Shown: positions 25,546-34,188 of the stretch, piece after piece
Position numbering within the stretch: the stretch's first letter is position 1
How the letters are laid out: each line of letters starts with the position of its first letter
Assembly: GCA_011372875.1 (NCBI GenBank)
Contig: DSAD01000257.1
Coordinates: 1 to 41,029 of the forward strand
Origin: Deltaproteobacteria bacterium
Lineage (GTDB): Bacteria; Desulfobacterota; Desulfomonilia; UBA1062
Length of the DNA stretch: 41,029 nucleotides
Reading direction: 5' to 3'
Translations under genes and position numbers: made by a program
Notes under the pieces: generated by a model
Database searches by the model: none
Seen by the model: only the letters and a program-made list of their open reading frames with translations
Told to the model about the DNA's origin: nothing

Positions 25546-26514
25546 TCAATGATTATATAACCATACATATATAAGCAAGTATAAAACAAGAACACCTATG
25601 CTGTCCATCCGGAACGGGGCTTTTCTCTTTGCCCTTACCAGAGTGCCGGCAAGGAAAATCCCGGACATGAGAATACCCGCACCCAGTGTCACTGTCTGGG
25701 CAGGTGTGACTGCAGCATACACGCTCTTGGCATACATGAGATCCGCAAATGCTATTATGGTAAGGTTCATAAGGTTTGAGCCGAAGATATTTCCGGTCGC
25801 CATAGAGATATTGCCAAGACCGAGAAGCCTCATGGTAACCACCAATTCAGGCAGAGAAGTCGCTGCGGCCATGAAAAGAGAGCCTACAAAGGTCGATGTC
25901 AGGTACGTATTCCGGGCAATATCATCGCACGCGTCAGCAAGAAGGACTCCTGCACCCACAACCAGCACCCCTGAAACGCAGATCAAGATAATATTTACCT
26001 TGAGACTCCTGCCCGGCTTTCTTTCATGGACAGCCTGAAGATCCTGTTCTTCGAACCCCTGCCTGGAGTATATCCACATCCCGAGCAGATAAAATGCAAG
26101 TATGAATATATCACCCCATAACGCACAGGATTTCTGTGAAAATGAACACATGCCAATGAGCATTACAAGAAATGCGCTCAGGCTTATGCTCAGGTATGCG
26201 GAAAAATTCGACCGCCATTTCCATCCGTTCCCAGCCACCCTGGAGCCAAACAGGACAATGGCAAGAGACAAGATGGCGATATTGAAAAGATTGGAGCCGA
26301 AGATATTTCCAACCCCGAGATCGGGGTTGGATTTATATGCAACGGCTGAGATTGTACCGATAAGCTCGGGCAGGGATGTTATAATGCCCAGAATCAGGGC
26401 ACCGATAAAGCCTTTGCTCAATCCGGTAATATCTGCGGTCTCATCTGCCAGATCACTGAGATATCTTCCTGCAAAGAAAATAACCAGCGAAGCTAGAACA
26501 AAACGAAACCACAT
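25546..26514 (-). CDS. CaCA-family sodium/calcium-type exchanger
   Basis: The 322-residue integral membrane protein has about ten helices in two homologous halves, as in the CaCA superfamily (YrbG-like). The two alpha repeats are clear: GIITSLPELIGTI with GVGNIFGSNLFNIAIL in the first half, and AAATSLPELVVTM with ATGNIFGSNLMNLTII in the second. The SLPE glutamates are the ion ligands in the family. A charged cytoplasmic loop lies between the halves (about 155-175). The exchanged ion cannot be read from the sequence, and calcium against sodium or protons is the default. It starts nine bases after the rpsA stop, and its presence between rpsA and sppA is the unusual element of this operon. Confidence 0.92.
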   Translation of the reverse strand: MWFRFVLASLVIFFAGRYLSDLADETADITGLSKGFIGALILGIITSLPELIGTISAVAYKSNPDLGVGNIFGSNLFNIAILSLAIVLFGSRVAGNGWKWRSNFSAYLSISLSAFLVMLIGMCSFSQKSCALWGDIFILAFYLLGMWIYSRQGFEEQDLQAVHERKPGRSLKVNIILICVSGVLVVGAGVLLADACDDIARNTYLTSTFVGSLFMAAATSLPELVVTMRLLGLGNISMATGNIFGSNLMNLTIIAFADLMYAKSVYAAVTPAQTVTLGAGILMSGIFLAGTLVRAKRKAPFRMDSIGVLVLYLLIYVWLYNH

Positions 26515-26523
26515 GTACCCGGA

Positions 26524-28314
26524 CTATCTCTTCAACTTGTTGTCTTGCAACTCTTTGAGAAGATCTCCGAGATTGGTTCCGACCTTTTCCGATCCCTTCT
26601 CCGGGGTCACAGCAGGCTTATTGTCTCTGGATTCCTCCATGGACTTTATTGAAAGACCGATCTTTTTATTCTCAGGGCTGATACGAAGGACCATGGCCTC
26701 CACTTCCTGGCCCACGGAAAGGACCTCGGCCAGAGAGTCTATCTTATCGCTGCTTACCTCAGAGATGTGAATCATGCCCTCGACACCCTGTCTTATCTCT
26801 ACAAACGCCCCGAAATCCGTCAGGGATGTCACCTTGCCATGAATAATGCTCCCAACCGGATGCTCGTTGGCAACCTGGGTCCATGGATCGGGACTGAGAT
26901 GCTTTACACCGAGAGAAAACTTCTCGCTGTCCGGGTCAATGGTGAGTACCTTTGCCTCAATCACATCACCCTTTTTATAGGTATCACGAGGATTCTTAAC
27001 CTTGGGATCCCAGGAAAGATCCGAGACATGAACAAGGCCATCAACATCGATATTCTCATCTACGCTGACGAACAGACCGAAGTCGGTAACGTTCTTTACA
27101 GTTGCATTCACAACCGTACCCTGCGGATAATATTCCTCTATGAGCTCCCAGGGATTGGGGGACGTCTGTTTGAGTCCCAGGGATATCCTTCTGTTGTTCT
27201 GGTCTACCCCCAGAACGACAACTTCCACCTCCTGTCCTTCTTCCAATATGGAGGAGGGATGCCTCACCCTTTTGGTCCAGAACATCTCGGAGATATGCAC
27301 AAGGCCTTCAACCCCTTCTTCCAATTCTACAAAGGCGCCATAGTTCGTGATGGAAGTAATCTTGCCCGAGATCTTCTTGCCGATGGGATAACGGTATTCC
27401 AGACCTTCCCAGGGATCGGGGATCAGTTGTTTCATTCCCAGCGATATCTTCTCGGTGGCCGGATCGAAATCGAGAACCTTTACTCTTATTTCCTGGTCTG
27501 TCGAGACCTTGTCCTTCGGATCTTTGAGCTTTCCCCACGACATGTCGGTAATGTGCAACAGACCGTCTATGCCGCCGATATCCACAAAAGCCCCGTAGGC
27601 CATGATATTCTTGACCTTGCCCGTAATTACATCATCCTTGGCAAGAGTTTCCAGTATCTTCTTTTTGTCTTCATCCTTCTGGCGTTCCAGGACCTCGCGA
27701 TGACTTACCACAACATTATTCTTTTTCCGGTTGAACTTGATGATGGAAACATCGATAACATCGCCGATCATCTTTTCCAGTTCATTCTCTGATACCGGGC
27801 TCAGTGTTGCCTGAGAACTCGGCAGAAAGGCCGGAATACCGATATCAACGGTGAGACCACCCTTTATCCTTTCAACAACTTTCCCGGGCAGGTAGCTACT
27901 ATCCTGATATGCTTTGAATATATCGTCCCAGATCTTGATGCGACGAGCTTTTTCCTTGCTTAATCTGATAATTCCCTTGGCAGGGTTGATGCTTTCGACA
28001 AGCACCTCCACCTCATCTCCGACAGATATACCGATAACGCCGTTATGATCGATAAATTCTCGAATGGGTGCCTGACCCTCATTCTTTCTTCCGATATCGA
28101 TCATGATGTGTTCCGCGCCTATCTGAACTACTGTTCCTGTCACCAATGAACCCGAGGTGACCCGCTTGTCCAGAGTCTCTTCGTACAAGGCTTCAAGATC
28201 CTTGTCCGAACCGGCCATTTCGATTTCCATCTCGTTTTGATCCTGCTGAGAATTTTCCTCCGTGCTTGTGTTTTCCTTTTCTTGATCAGTTTTGGTTTCT
28301 TCTGTACTGAACAT
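26524..28314 (-). CDS. rpsA: 30S ribosomal protein S1
   Basis: S1 helps the 30S subunit bind and unfold mRNA. The 596-residue protein has six S1 (OB-fold) repeats. The first two are diverged, ribosome-binding types (GSLVTGTVVQIG and YLPGKVVERIKGG). Four RNA-binding repeats follow, with MAYGAFVDIG, ITNYGAFVELE, VTDFGLFVSV and LTDFGAFVEI. An acidic, Glu/Gln-rich N-terminal extension of about 45 residues precedes repeat 1, and a short basic tail ends in KLKR. ATG 28314 follows GGGGGTTTGTAAA. It is the first gene of the long minus-strand operon, and a plausible promoter is at 28363-28391. Confidence 0.97.
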   Translation of the reverse strand: MFSTEETKTDQEKENTSTEENSQQDQNEMEIEMAGSDKDLEALYEETLDKRVTSGSLVTGTVVQIGAEHIMIDIGRKNEGQAPIREFIDHNGVIGISVGDEVEVLVESINPAKGIIRLSKEKARRIKIWDDIFKAYQDSSYLPGKVVERIKGGLTVDIGIPAFLPSSQATLSPVSENELEKMIGDVIDVSIIKFNRKKNNVVVSHREVLERQKDEDKKKILETLAKDDVITGKVKNIMAYGAFVDIGGIDGLLHITDMSWGKLKDPKDKVSTDQEIRVKVLDFDPATEKISLGMKQLIPDPWEGLEYRYPIGKKISGKITSITNYGAFVELEEGVEGLVHISEMFWTKRVRHPSSILEEGQEVEVVVLGVDQNNRRISLGLKQTSPNPWELIEEYYPQGTVVNATVKNVTDFGLFVSVDENIDVDGLVHVSDLSWDPKVKNPRDTYKKGDVIEAKVLTIDPDSEKFSLGVKHLSPDPWTQVANEHPVGSIIHGKVTSLTDFGAFVEIRQGVEGMIHISEVSSDKIDSLAEVLSVGQEVEAMVLRISPENKKIGLSIKSMEESRDNKPAVTPEKGSEKVGTNLGDLLKELQDNKLKR

Positions 28315-28362
28315 TTTACAAACCCCCTATCCGTCGTTCCTTATTCCTCAATAAGTTGGGAA

Positions 28363-28391
28363 CCTATACAATATAGATGCCAAAAATACAA
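28363..28391 (-). promoter_or_regulatory. Candidate promoter of the rpsA operon
   Basis: On the minus strand TTGTAT (28391-28386) is followed after 17 bases by TATAGG (28368-28363). This would give a 5' leader of about 40 bases before the rpsA ATG. The -35 box matches only three of six consensus positions. The TATAG-type -10 box also appears in the two other promoter candidates at 30551 and 36202, which adds some weight. Confidence 0.38.
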
Positions 28392-28509
28392 GACTTTAAT
28401 AAGGCACGGCAAACCGGTTTAATTTCCATAACATATACTAACAATGACTGGGGGGGGTCTAACCTATGTTCCCACATAAACCCAATCAGGAGCAACGTGA
28501 TTTCAAAGA

Positions 28510-28935
28510 TTAATCAAGAGGGTTCTTTTTGGTCTTCATTGCTGAGGGATCCTTTAACGCCTTGTCTAGATCATTGAAGATGCGGGCCTTGTCCGTGCTC
28601 TTGCCAAGTGATTTCTCGATCTCCTTCATCCGGTTTTGCTGCCTGTTTTGAAACTGCGAGATCTCATCCTTTATCCGGGAGTCATCTTCCACCTTCGGCA
28701 GATCTTCAATCCTCATGTGGTCTGCAATACTGTACCGAATCTCGGCACCTGTTTTGATGACGCTGATTATGAATCTTTCTTCAAGTTTCCTCGACAGCAG
28801 GGACAGCTCCTCTTCCGAAATCTTCAGAAGAGAAGAAAGCCCACCAAGGGTCGGCGGCCTTCCATACAGATGCTCACAAACCCGAATACCGCAGACGAAT
28901 ACATGAGCCTGAGAGTAGAGATCCTTTACCTTCAT
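28510..28935 (-). CDS. Unknown winged-helix-like protein
   Basis: I do not recognise a named family. The 141-residue protein has an N-terminal half whose pattern fits a small winged helix: a first helix with CGIRVCEHLYG, PTLGGLSSLLKISEEEL and LSRKLEERF as helix-turn-helix, and FIISVIKTGAEIRYSIAD as the wing. The C-terminal half is charged and helical, with QFQNRQQNRMKEIEKSL as probable coiled coil. It may be a regulator or a structural adaptor, and no DNA-binding evidence exists. The gene lies upstream of rpsA on the same strand with a 195-base gap, and is divergent from the LysM gene. ATG 28935 has a weak GGTAAAGGA region upstream. Confidence 0.72.
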   Translation of the reverse strand: MKVKDLYSQAHVFVCGIRVCEHLYGRPPTLGGLSSLLKISEEELSLLSRKLEERFIISVIKTGAEIRYSIADHMRIEDLPKVEDDSRIKDEISQFQNRQQNRMKEIEKSLGKSTDKARIFNDLDKALKDPSAMKTKKNPLD

Positions 28936-28989
28936 GGAATAAATCTATCTCAAAGGATGAGAATATGCAATAATGATTCAAGAATAGGC

Positions 28990-29020
28990 TTGACATCTCC
29001 GATATAACAAAACAAATAAT
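28990..29020 (+). promoter_or_regulatory. Weak promoter candidate for the LysM gene
   Basis: A perfect TTGACA (28990-28995) is followed after 19 bases by AATAAT (29015-29020), five of six matches to the -10 consensus. The spacer is longer than the optimal 17. The pair lies 21 bases before the TTG start, with the AGGAGG ribosome site in between. Confidence 0.33.
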
Positions 29021-29041
29021 GCCTTGATAGGAGGGCCTGGT

Positions 29042-30031
29042 TTGAAAAAGACATTCTGCGCTTTCATCGGTCTTTTTTTACTTGTCTGTGCATATACCCC
29101 GTTGATGGCTGATGACACTGTCCATATCGTCAGAAAAGGCGACACACTCTGGGACATTTCATCTCAATATCTTGAAACACCGTGGAAATGGCCACTCGTC
29201 TGGGCAAACAACGAAGACATCACCAATCCACATCTGATTTATCCCAATGACAGGGTCATCATCTCAAAACAGGGTGAGAAGGTCATCATTACCGTTGTTC
29301 GTACTCAGGAGGAAACTGAACCTGCTCAGGCCCCGGAGACCTACACCCCCGAAGAGATCGCACAGGAAGAAGAGAAATCCATCGTCATATCACCCAAATT
29401 CTCCACGTTCATTTACAGCCCCAACATCCTGACAGGCTCCGGGTCGGTTATCAAAAAACACGGCCTGGGAGACATGGCAACCAGAAACGAGATGATCCTG
29501 ATCAAATCATTATCAGGGTTGTCTCCCAACAGCGGCATAACCATCGTATCGAAGGTCTCGGATGTCAAGAATGACAATAAGATTATCGGTTATCTGTATA
29601 AGGCTGTCGCCATAGCCAAGGTGGAAGATTTCACCAGAAATATTGCAAAAGCCACCATTACCTATTCGAGCCAGGAAATCAAGCCCGGCGATATCGTGTT
29701 TGACGATCTGCGACCCATAGAGCCCATGACTGTAAAGATCTCTGAACCTTCCATGAACAATATCGGTCATATCATCGACTTTTATGGAGGAATCAGCAGC
29801 AGCAGCGACCTGGACATCTCATTTGCAGATGTGGGCAGAAACAGCGGGATTGAAGAGGGTACCCTGTTGTCGATCTACGAAGAGACCACCATAGATGGAG
29901 AAGACGCGGTATTCCGTGATTATCGGGGCATGATCCTTGTATTGCAGTCGCTGGACACCTCGTGCATGGGACTTATCATCGAGTCAAATGCCCAGATAAG
30001 AAGGGGCTTCCTTGTAATAGGTGCTTGGTAG
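29042..30031 (+). CDS. Secreted LysM-domain protein
   Basis: The 329-residue protein has a signal peptide (about 1-23, ending TPLMA-DD). A LysM domain follows directly (about 27-76: VHIVRKGDTLWDISSQYL, ending NDRVIIS), which binds peptidoglycan. A Pro/Glu-rich linker (about 88-110) leads to a 220-residue C-terminal region of mixed strands with no family I can name. This layout of an N-terminal LysM with WKWPLVWANNEDITNPHLI is common in deltaproteobacterial envelope proteins. I chose TTG 29042 because AGGAGG lies just upstream and it gives a normal signal peptide. An upstream TTG at 29024 would place the ribosome site inside the gene. No catalytic motif is seen. Confidence 0.88.
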   Translation: MKKTFCAFIGLFLLVCAYTPLMADDTVHIVRKGDTLWDISSQYLETPWKWPLVWANNEDITNPHLIYPNDRVIISKQGEKVIITVVRTQEETEPAQAPETYTPEEIAQEEEKSIVISPKFSTFIYSPNILTGSGSVIKKHGLGDMATRNEMILIKSLSGLSPNSGITIVSKVSDVKNDNKIIGYLYKAVAIAKVEDFTRNIAKATITYSSQEIKPGDIVFDDLRPIEPMTVKISEPSMNNIGHIIDFYGGISSSSDLDISFADVGRNSGIEEGTLLSIYEETTIDGEDAVFRDYRGMILVLQSLDTSCMGLIIESNAQIRRGFLVIGAW

Positions 30032-30088
30032 GCCTGAAAGGATCAATGATCAAGAAACACTACAATTAGAAACCGTCAGGGGGGATGC

Positions 30089-30400
30089 TTACAGGGCGAC
30101 CCCCTGGAATGACAACAATATATTCAGCCCCTTTTCATCCGCCCTGGTAAAGCTTACCGCAATACCGCAATCCGTTTTTCTTATAACCCTGCCTTGAGCC
30201 CAGATGATCTTCCCGAACTCTTCGGCATCAAGGCTTGCAATGATATAACCTGTGAGATCCTGCAGCGGGGTATCGGTACTGATATACATACCGCCCTTGC
30301 TTATATTGTTCACCCGGCCCATCTTATAGGCATATCCATCATCCCTGAAGGCAACCTTCATATCTACCCTTGCCCGCTTATGCAATCTTTGCTCTTCCAT
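30089..30400 (-). CDS. PilZ-domain protein
   Basis: The 103-residue protein is a single PilZ domain, a cyclic-di-GMP receptor fold. The two binding signatures are present: the arginine-rich start RLHKRARVDMKVAF and NNISKGGMYIST, matching the (D/N)xSxxG pattern. It therefore can probably bind c-di-GMP. The ATG at 30400 follows GGGAGG at 11 bases. A GTG at 30412 is too close to that site to be the start. It ends convergent with the LysM gene, 57 bases away. The HD-GYP gene at 34188 encodes a likely c-di-GMP hydrolase, so signal reader and eraser lie within 4 kb, though a link between them is only inferred. Confidence 0.88.
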   Translation of the reverse strand: MEEQRLHKRARVDMKVAFRDDGYAYKMGRVNNISKGGMYISTDTPLQDLTGYIIASLDAEEFGKIIWAQGRVIRKTDCGIAVSFTRADEKGLNILLSFQGVAL

Positions 30401-30550
30401 GACCCAGAACACCTCCCGCCTGCATGAAAAATCTGCTGCAACTTCCCGTCAAAGAGATTATATTCCAATGCCTACTATAGTATACAGGAATATCAAGGAT
30501 CACTTCAAGCATATAAAAAATTGGTTTCATCAATTGGCAAGAACACCACG

Positions 30551-30579
30551 TTGACACCTAAAGTTCAATACGTTATAGA
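30551..30579 (+). promoter_or_regulatory. Strong promoter candidate of hpt, possibly leaderless
   Basis: A perfect TTGACA (30551-30556) is followed at the ideal 17-base spacing by TATAGA (30574-30579). The hpt ATG starts at 30587, only eight bases after the -10 box. Transcription would therefore begin at or next to the ATG itself. No ribosome site precedes the ATG, which fits a leaderless mRNA. Confidence 0.55.
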
Positions 30580-30586
30580 TTGATTT

Positions 30587-31117
30587 ATGAAGGTGTTATT
30601 CAATGCCGGGGAAATTGCCCGGAAGGTGAAAGAGCTCGGTGATGAAATCACTGCTGCCTACGAAGGATGCAACCTCTACATCATCGGCATACTCAAAGGC
30701 GGTTTCATATTTATGTCGGACCTGGTCAGACAGGTCCGCATGCCGGTCAGGATCGGTTTTGTAAGGCTTTCGAGCTATGGGAATTCAGACAGCCCACAGG
30801 GCAATGTCAGGATTCTGGACGATGTTGAAGACGCGGTACAGGGCAGACATGTTCTTATTGTGGATGATATAATGGATACCGGCCAGAGTCTTCTGGCATT
30901 CAAGAAACATCTGGAAAGCAAGGGCCCAATCTCAGTAAAGATATGCACCATGATAAACAAGACACAGAGACGCATCGCCCCCATGGAACCTGACTTTTAC
31001 GGCTTCCAAGTCTCTGAAGGATTTATTGTCGGATATGGTCTTGATTACGCTGAAGATTACCGGGCGTTACCAGAAATATGCATAATAGAACCGGGTAACG
31101 GGGAAGGAAATGCCTGA
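30587..31117 (+). CDS. hpt: Hypoxanthine phosphoribosyltransferase
   Basis: The enzyme salvages hypoxanthine (and often guanine) with PRPP to form IMP or GMP. The 176 residues match the bacterial Hpt size. Motifs are IIGILKGGFIFMSDLVR, the flexible-loop region VRLSSYGNSD, the PRPP loop VLIVDDIMDTGQSL (about 89-102) and the C-terminal EGFIVGYGLDYAEDYR that holds the purine. The N-terminus MKVLFNAGEIARKVKEL is normal for the family, so the ATG at 30587 is right despite lacking a ribosome site. Its stop shares a base with the start of the next gene (TGATG), which couples translation. Confidence 0.95.
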   Translation: MKVLFNAGEIARKVKELGDEITAAYEGCNLYIIGILKGGFIFMSDLVRQVRMPVRIGFVRLSSYGNSDSPQGNVRILDDVEDAVQGRHVLIVDDIMDTGQSLLAFKKHLESKGPISVKICTMINKTQRRIAPMEPDFYGFQVSEGFIVGYGLDYAEDYRALPEICIIEPGNGEGNA

Positions 31118-32028
31118 TGGTAGTCACATGTCCGAATTGCCACAGCAAATTCAAGCTGAACAAAGAATCCATCGTCAAAGACTACATAAAGATGAGATGC
31201 AGCATATGTTCTCACATCTTCACCTTTCAGCCTGAAGGCGAACCAAGCCTGGAACAGGAATTCGACAGCCTTATCAGCTCTTCCGATGAAACACTCTCCC
31301 AGGATTTTGATAACGAAGAAATCTCTGAGGGATTCAGTGCCGAGATAACCGAAACAACTGAAGACGAAGAATCCCACGGGGTCAGTATCGAAAAGGATAC
31401 TGATCAGCAACCCGAATCAGTTATCCGGGAAATAGACTCCATACTCGGGACTGGTGAAGAAATAGGGTCAGAAACGGACCATGATGTTACGAGAACCGAA
31501 CGACCCAAGTTTTCCTTTGCCATGGCCTTCAGCGTTATTATAATCATTGCAATCTTTGTCGCAGTCGCCCTGTGGATCGTAAGAGACCAGATCCCTTTTC
31601 TTCAGAAAACAGACAACGAGTTTCAGCAGGCTGTTCTTGAACGGGGTCCATTTTTCAGCATCGACGAAGACAGCGTCACGTATGAAATGCTTAGCAACAA
31701 TCAGGAAGGAACCGTCCTCGTAGTCAAGGGGGTTATCAGAAAACTCACGACCAAACCTCTGGATTCCGTTATGGTTCAGGCCCGGATATACGACAAGGAC
31801 GACAAGCTTATCGATTCGCGAAGTGCATATGCCGGCATTATCCCGGACTCGTCGGAATTAATGCGGCAGAAAAGCAAGGACATCAATATCCTGCTTACTG
31901 CAGAGCCCAGATCCATAGGGGCATTAGAGAGTTCTCCCGACATACCTTTTGCCGTGGCATTCTTTGGCAGACCTGCCCTCGACGGGGCATCATTCCAGGT
32001 TGAGGTAAAGGAATTTCATTGGAGATAA
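31117..32028 (+). CDS. Zinc-ribbon and DUF3426 membrane protein
   Basis: The 303-residue protein starts with an MJ0042-type zinc ribbon (C5, C8, C28, C31: TCPNCHSKF and MRCSICSHIF). An acidic linker (about 40-130) leads to one membrane segment (about 133-155), and a C-terminal DUF3426 domain with VVKGVIRKLTTKPLDSVMVQ follows. This architecture, ribbon inside and DUF3426 outside, is well known in proteobacteria, especially deltaproteobacteria. Its role is unclear. The N-terminal ribbon resembles regulators such as AgmX-type proteins. The start overlaps the hpt stop by one base, and ruvX follows after 90 bases. Confidence 0.86.
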   Translation: MVVTCPNCHSKFKLNKESIVKDYIKMRCSICSHIFTFQPEGEPSLEQEFDSLISSSDETLSQDFDNEEISEGFSAEITETTEDEESHGVSIEKDTDQQPESVIREIDSILGTGEEIGSETDHDVTRTERPKFSFAMAFSVIIIIAIFVAVALWIVRDQIPFLQKTDNEFQQAVLERGPFFSIDEDSVTYEMLSNNQEGTVLVVKGVIRKLTTKPLDSVMVQARIYDKDDKLIDSRSAYAGIIPDSSELMRQKSKDINILLTAEPRSIGALESSPDIPFAVAFFGRPALDGASFQVEVKEFHWR

Positions 32029-32118
32029 ACCAGAAAGCATCCACGTTCCGGCTGGGGCATTCAGCCTTTATTCCTGCGCTTTACTCTCTGATGAAAACCA
32101 GGCTGACGGCTTGACATC

Positions 32119-32532
32119 ATGCGCATAATGGGACTTGACTTCGGAACAAAAAGGATCGGCGTAGCCATCAGTGATCCAGGGGGCTCCATGGCACATCCCC
32201 TCGATACCGTCGAGGTACGCGGCGATGGATCTCATATGGAACAGCTACAGACCATAGCACGTGAATACGGGATCTCAAAGGTTGTGATAGGTCTTCCCTA
32301 TAATATGGATGGCAGCATAGGCCCCAGCGGTGAAAAGGTCCTTGCCTGGTCCGAACAGATCAAAGGCATTCTTGGTCTGCCGGTTGTTCTCTGGGATGAA
32401 AGACTTACGACATCAGAGGCTCACGAGTTTCTCATTGGATTGAATATAAAGGGTAAAAAGAGAAAGCACATTGTGGATAAGATTGCCGCCGGCATTATCC
32501 TGAAAGATTATCTGGAATCGTCGCACCCATGA
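32119..32532 (+). CDS. ruvX: RuvX/YqgF family nuclease (pre-16S rRNA processing)
   Basis: The 137-residue protein has the RNase H-like fold of YqgF/RuvX. It begins MRIMGLDFGTKRIGVAISD with the first catalytic acid Asp7. VVIGLPYNMDGSIG is the family's second motif, and WDERLTTSEAHEFL and a C-terminal acid in KIAAGIILKDYL follow. YqgF is linked to maturation of the 16S rRNA 5' end. Its end overlaps the mltG start by four bases, and a mltG-ruvX pairing is seen widely in bacteria. The ribosome site is weak. Confidence 0.95.
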   Translation: MRIMGLDFGTKRIGVAISDPGGSMAHPLDTVEVRGDGSHMEQLQTIAREYGISKVVIGLPYNMDGSIGPSGEKVLAWSEQIKGILGLPVVLWDERLTTSEAHEFLIGLNIKGKKRKHIVDKIAAGIILKDYLESSHP

Positions 32533-33524
32533 AATCGGTTGCCTATGTCGTCTTTCTTGTCATCACCTGCATATCCATACTTATGCTTATCCATACCTAT
32601 GCATTTATATCGACAGCATCCATACCCCTGAATCCGGTCATAATCGAGATCAAGCCGGGAACAAGCGCATGGGAGATATCCCGGACACTGGAAGACACGG
32701 GAATTGTAACCGATTCCTTCATGTTCATGGCCCTTTCGCTTGCAACCAGAAAGGCATCTCATCTTCAGGCCGGAACATATGTATTCGAGGGCAGACATTT
32801 TCCCATGGATATCATCCATATCCTGTTTAAGGGACGGACGCTTAGATACCGTATTACGATCCCTGAAGGATCTGATCTCTTTGCTGTCGGAGACATTATC
32901 GCTGCCACAGGGCTGCTTACAAAGGAGGACTTCATCCGGAGCGCATCGGATACCGGCTCACCCGAGTTCTTCGGACTGGATTCGCAGTCCATGGAAGGAT
33001 TCTTATACCCTGACACCTACTACCTCTCTCCCAACATGACAGCACTCGAGATGATGGCAAAGATGGTGGAACGATTTAACCAGATCTTCACCCCGGAGAT
33101 GCAGCAGCAGGCAGATGCTCTGGGAATGACCAGGACCGAGATCGTAACCCTTGCATCGATTATAGAGAAAGAGGCTGTCTTGAATGAAGAAAAACCGATA
33201 ATATCATCGGTTTTTCACAACAGACTCAAGAAAAGGATGCTCCTTCAGTCCGACCCTACCGCAATCTATGGGATTGATAATTTCCACAGGAAAATCAGCC
33301 GTAAAGACCTGCAAAGAGATACACCGTACAACACCTACAAATATCCCGGTCTTCCGCCCGGGCCCATCTGTAATCCGGACAAATATTCGATAATTGCCGC
33401 GCTTAATCCTGAAAAAACCGATTACTTTTATTTCGTGGCGAAGGGTAACGGACTACACCACTTTTCAACCTCTCTCAAAGAGCACAACAGGGCTATAATC
33501 AGCAACAGAAAGGCCGGGAGATAG
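32529..33524 (+). CDS. mltG: Endolytic murein transglycosylase MltG
   Basis: MltG cuts growing peptidoglycan strands at the outer face of the inner membrane and so sets chain length. The 331 residues include one N-terminal membrane anchor (about 5-28), a LysM-like domain with IEIKPGTSAWEISRTLED, and the catalytic YceG domain. The catalytic Glu213 is in LASIIEKEA, and SSVFHNRLKKRMLLQSDPT and YNTYKYPGLPPGPICNPD are the usual conserved stretches. It overlaps ruvX by four bases. The next gene starts 50 bases later. Confidence 0.96.
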   Translation: MKSVAYVVFLVITCISILMLIHTYAFISTASIPLNPVIIEIKPGTSAWEISRTLEDTGIVTDSFMFMALSLATRKASHLQAGTYVFEGRHFPMDIIHILFKGRTLRYRITIPEGSDLFAVGDIIAATGLLTKEDFIRSASDTGSPEFFGLDSQSMEGFLYPDTYYLSPNMTALEMMAKMVERFNQIFTPEMQQQADALGMTRTEIVTLASIIEKEAVLNEEKPIISSVFHNRLKKRMLLQSDPTAIYGIDNFHRKISRKDLQRDTPYNTYKYPGLPPGPICNPDKYSIIAALNPEKTDYFYFVAKGNGLHHFSTSLKEHNRAIISNRKAGR

Positions 33525-33573
33525 TACCCGATTCATCTAAAGTTAATCCCGGCACCTTACGATATATGAAGGC

Positions 33574-34188
33574 ATGGAACACTTGCGCGCAGCGATCATC
33601 GACGACGAAGACGGGGTTCTGGATCTTATCGAGCTGATTCTGAAGGAAGAAGGTCTGAAAGTATCCCGCTTCAATAAAGCAGAGGATCTTCAGGCAGCAC
33701 TGAATACACAGACCTTCGACATTATCATTTCCGATCTGGTTCTGCCCGGGATATCAGGACTCGATCTGCTCGACATACTCAATAAGGATTCCATTGATAT
33801 ACCATTCGTTCTGATCACAGGATATGCATCCCTTGACTCTGCGATTGATGCAGTCAACCGCGGGGCCTTCTACTATATCAAAAAACCCTTCAATATAGAG
33901 GAGATCCGTTTTGTGATTCAACGGCTCAAGCAAAGACGTGACACCTTAAGGGAGATTGCTTCACTAAAGAACAAGGTACTCTCGCTCCAGAACCAACTTG
34001 AGACAGAGGTAAAGAAAACGCTTGAGAACATACCGGTGATAACCCAATCCAACCCGTTTCAGGGCGGCTACGATGTAAACAAGGTATTTACTGCGATTGA
34101 ATACCTCGGAAGACTGAAAACAGACGGTCTCATATCGGACAAGGAGTTCGGGGAATACAAGGGCAGGATTCTCAAAAGGATTATATAA
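33574..34188 (+). CDS. Response regulator with C-terminal SHOCT-like domain
   Basis: The 204-residue protein has a receiver domain (about 1-120) with phospho-acceptor Asp54 in ISDLVLPG, the conserved Thr in VLITGYASLDSA and Lys in IKKPFN. A coiled-coil stretch (about 125-150) follows. The last 30 residues, AIEYLGRLKTDGLISDKEF and then GEYKGRILKRII, match the SHOCT pattern (short C-terminal domain, a helix-turn-helix-like oligomerisation tail). A receiver joined to a SHOCT-like tail is uncommon. There is no enzyme or DNA-binding domain. The stop shares a base with the start of the HD-GYP gene (TAATG), so both are made together, and this protein may modulate the other's receiver or its multimers. 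Confidence 0.87.
   Translation: MEHLRAAIIDDEDGVLDLIELILKEEGLKVSRFNKAEDLQAALNTQTFDIIISDLVLPGISGLDLLDILNKDSIDIPFVLITGYASLDSAIDAVNRGAFYYIKKPFNIEEIRFVIQRLKQRRDTLREIASLKNKVLSLQNQLETEVKKTLENIPVITQSNPFQGGYDVNKVFTAIEYLGRLKTDGLISDKEFGEYKGRILKRII

Noticed and set aside
28450-28457. Run of eight Gs upstream of rpsA as a phase-variable switch
   Set aside because: It lies outside any coding frame and about 60 bases upstream of the promoter candidate, so no clear effect of length change can be argued.
30077-30106. CAGGGGG/CCCCCTG stem at the end of the PilZ gene as a terminator
   Set aside because: The 16-base loop is long, there is no T-tract on either strand, and half of the stem is PilZ coding sequence.
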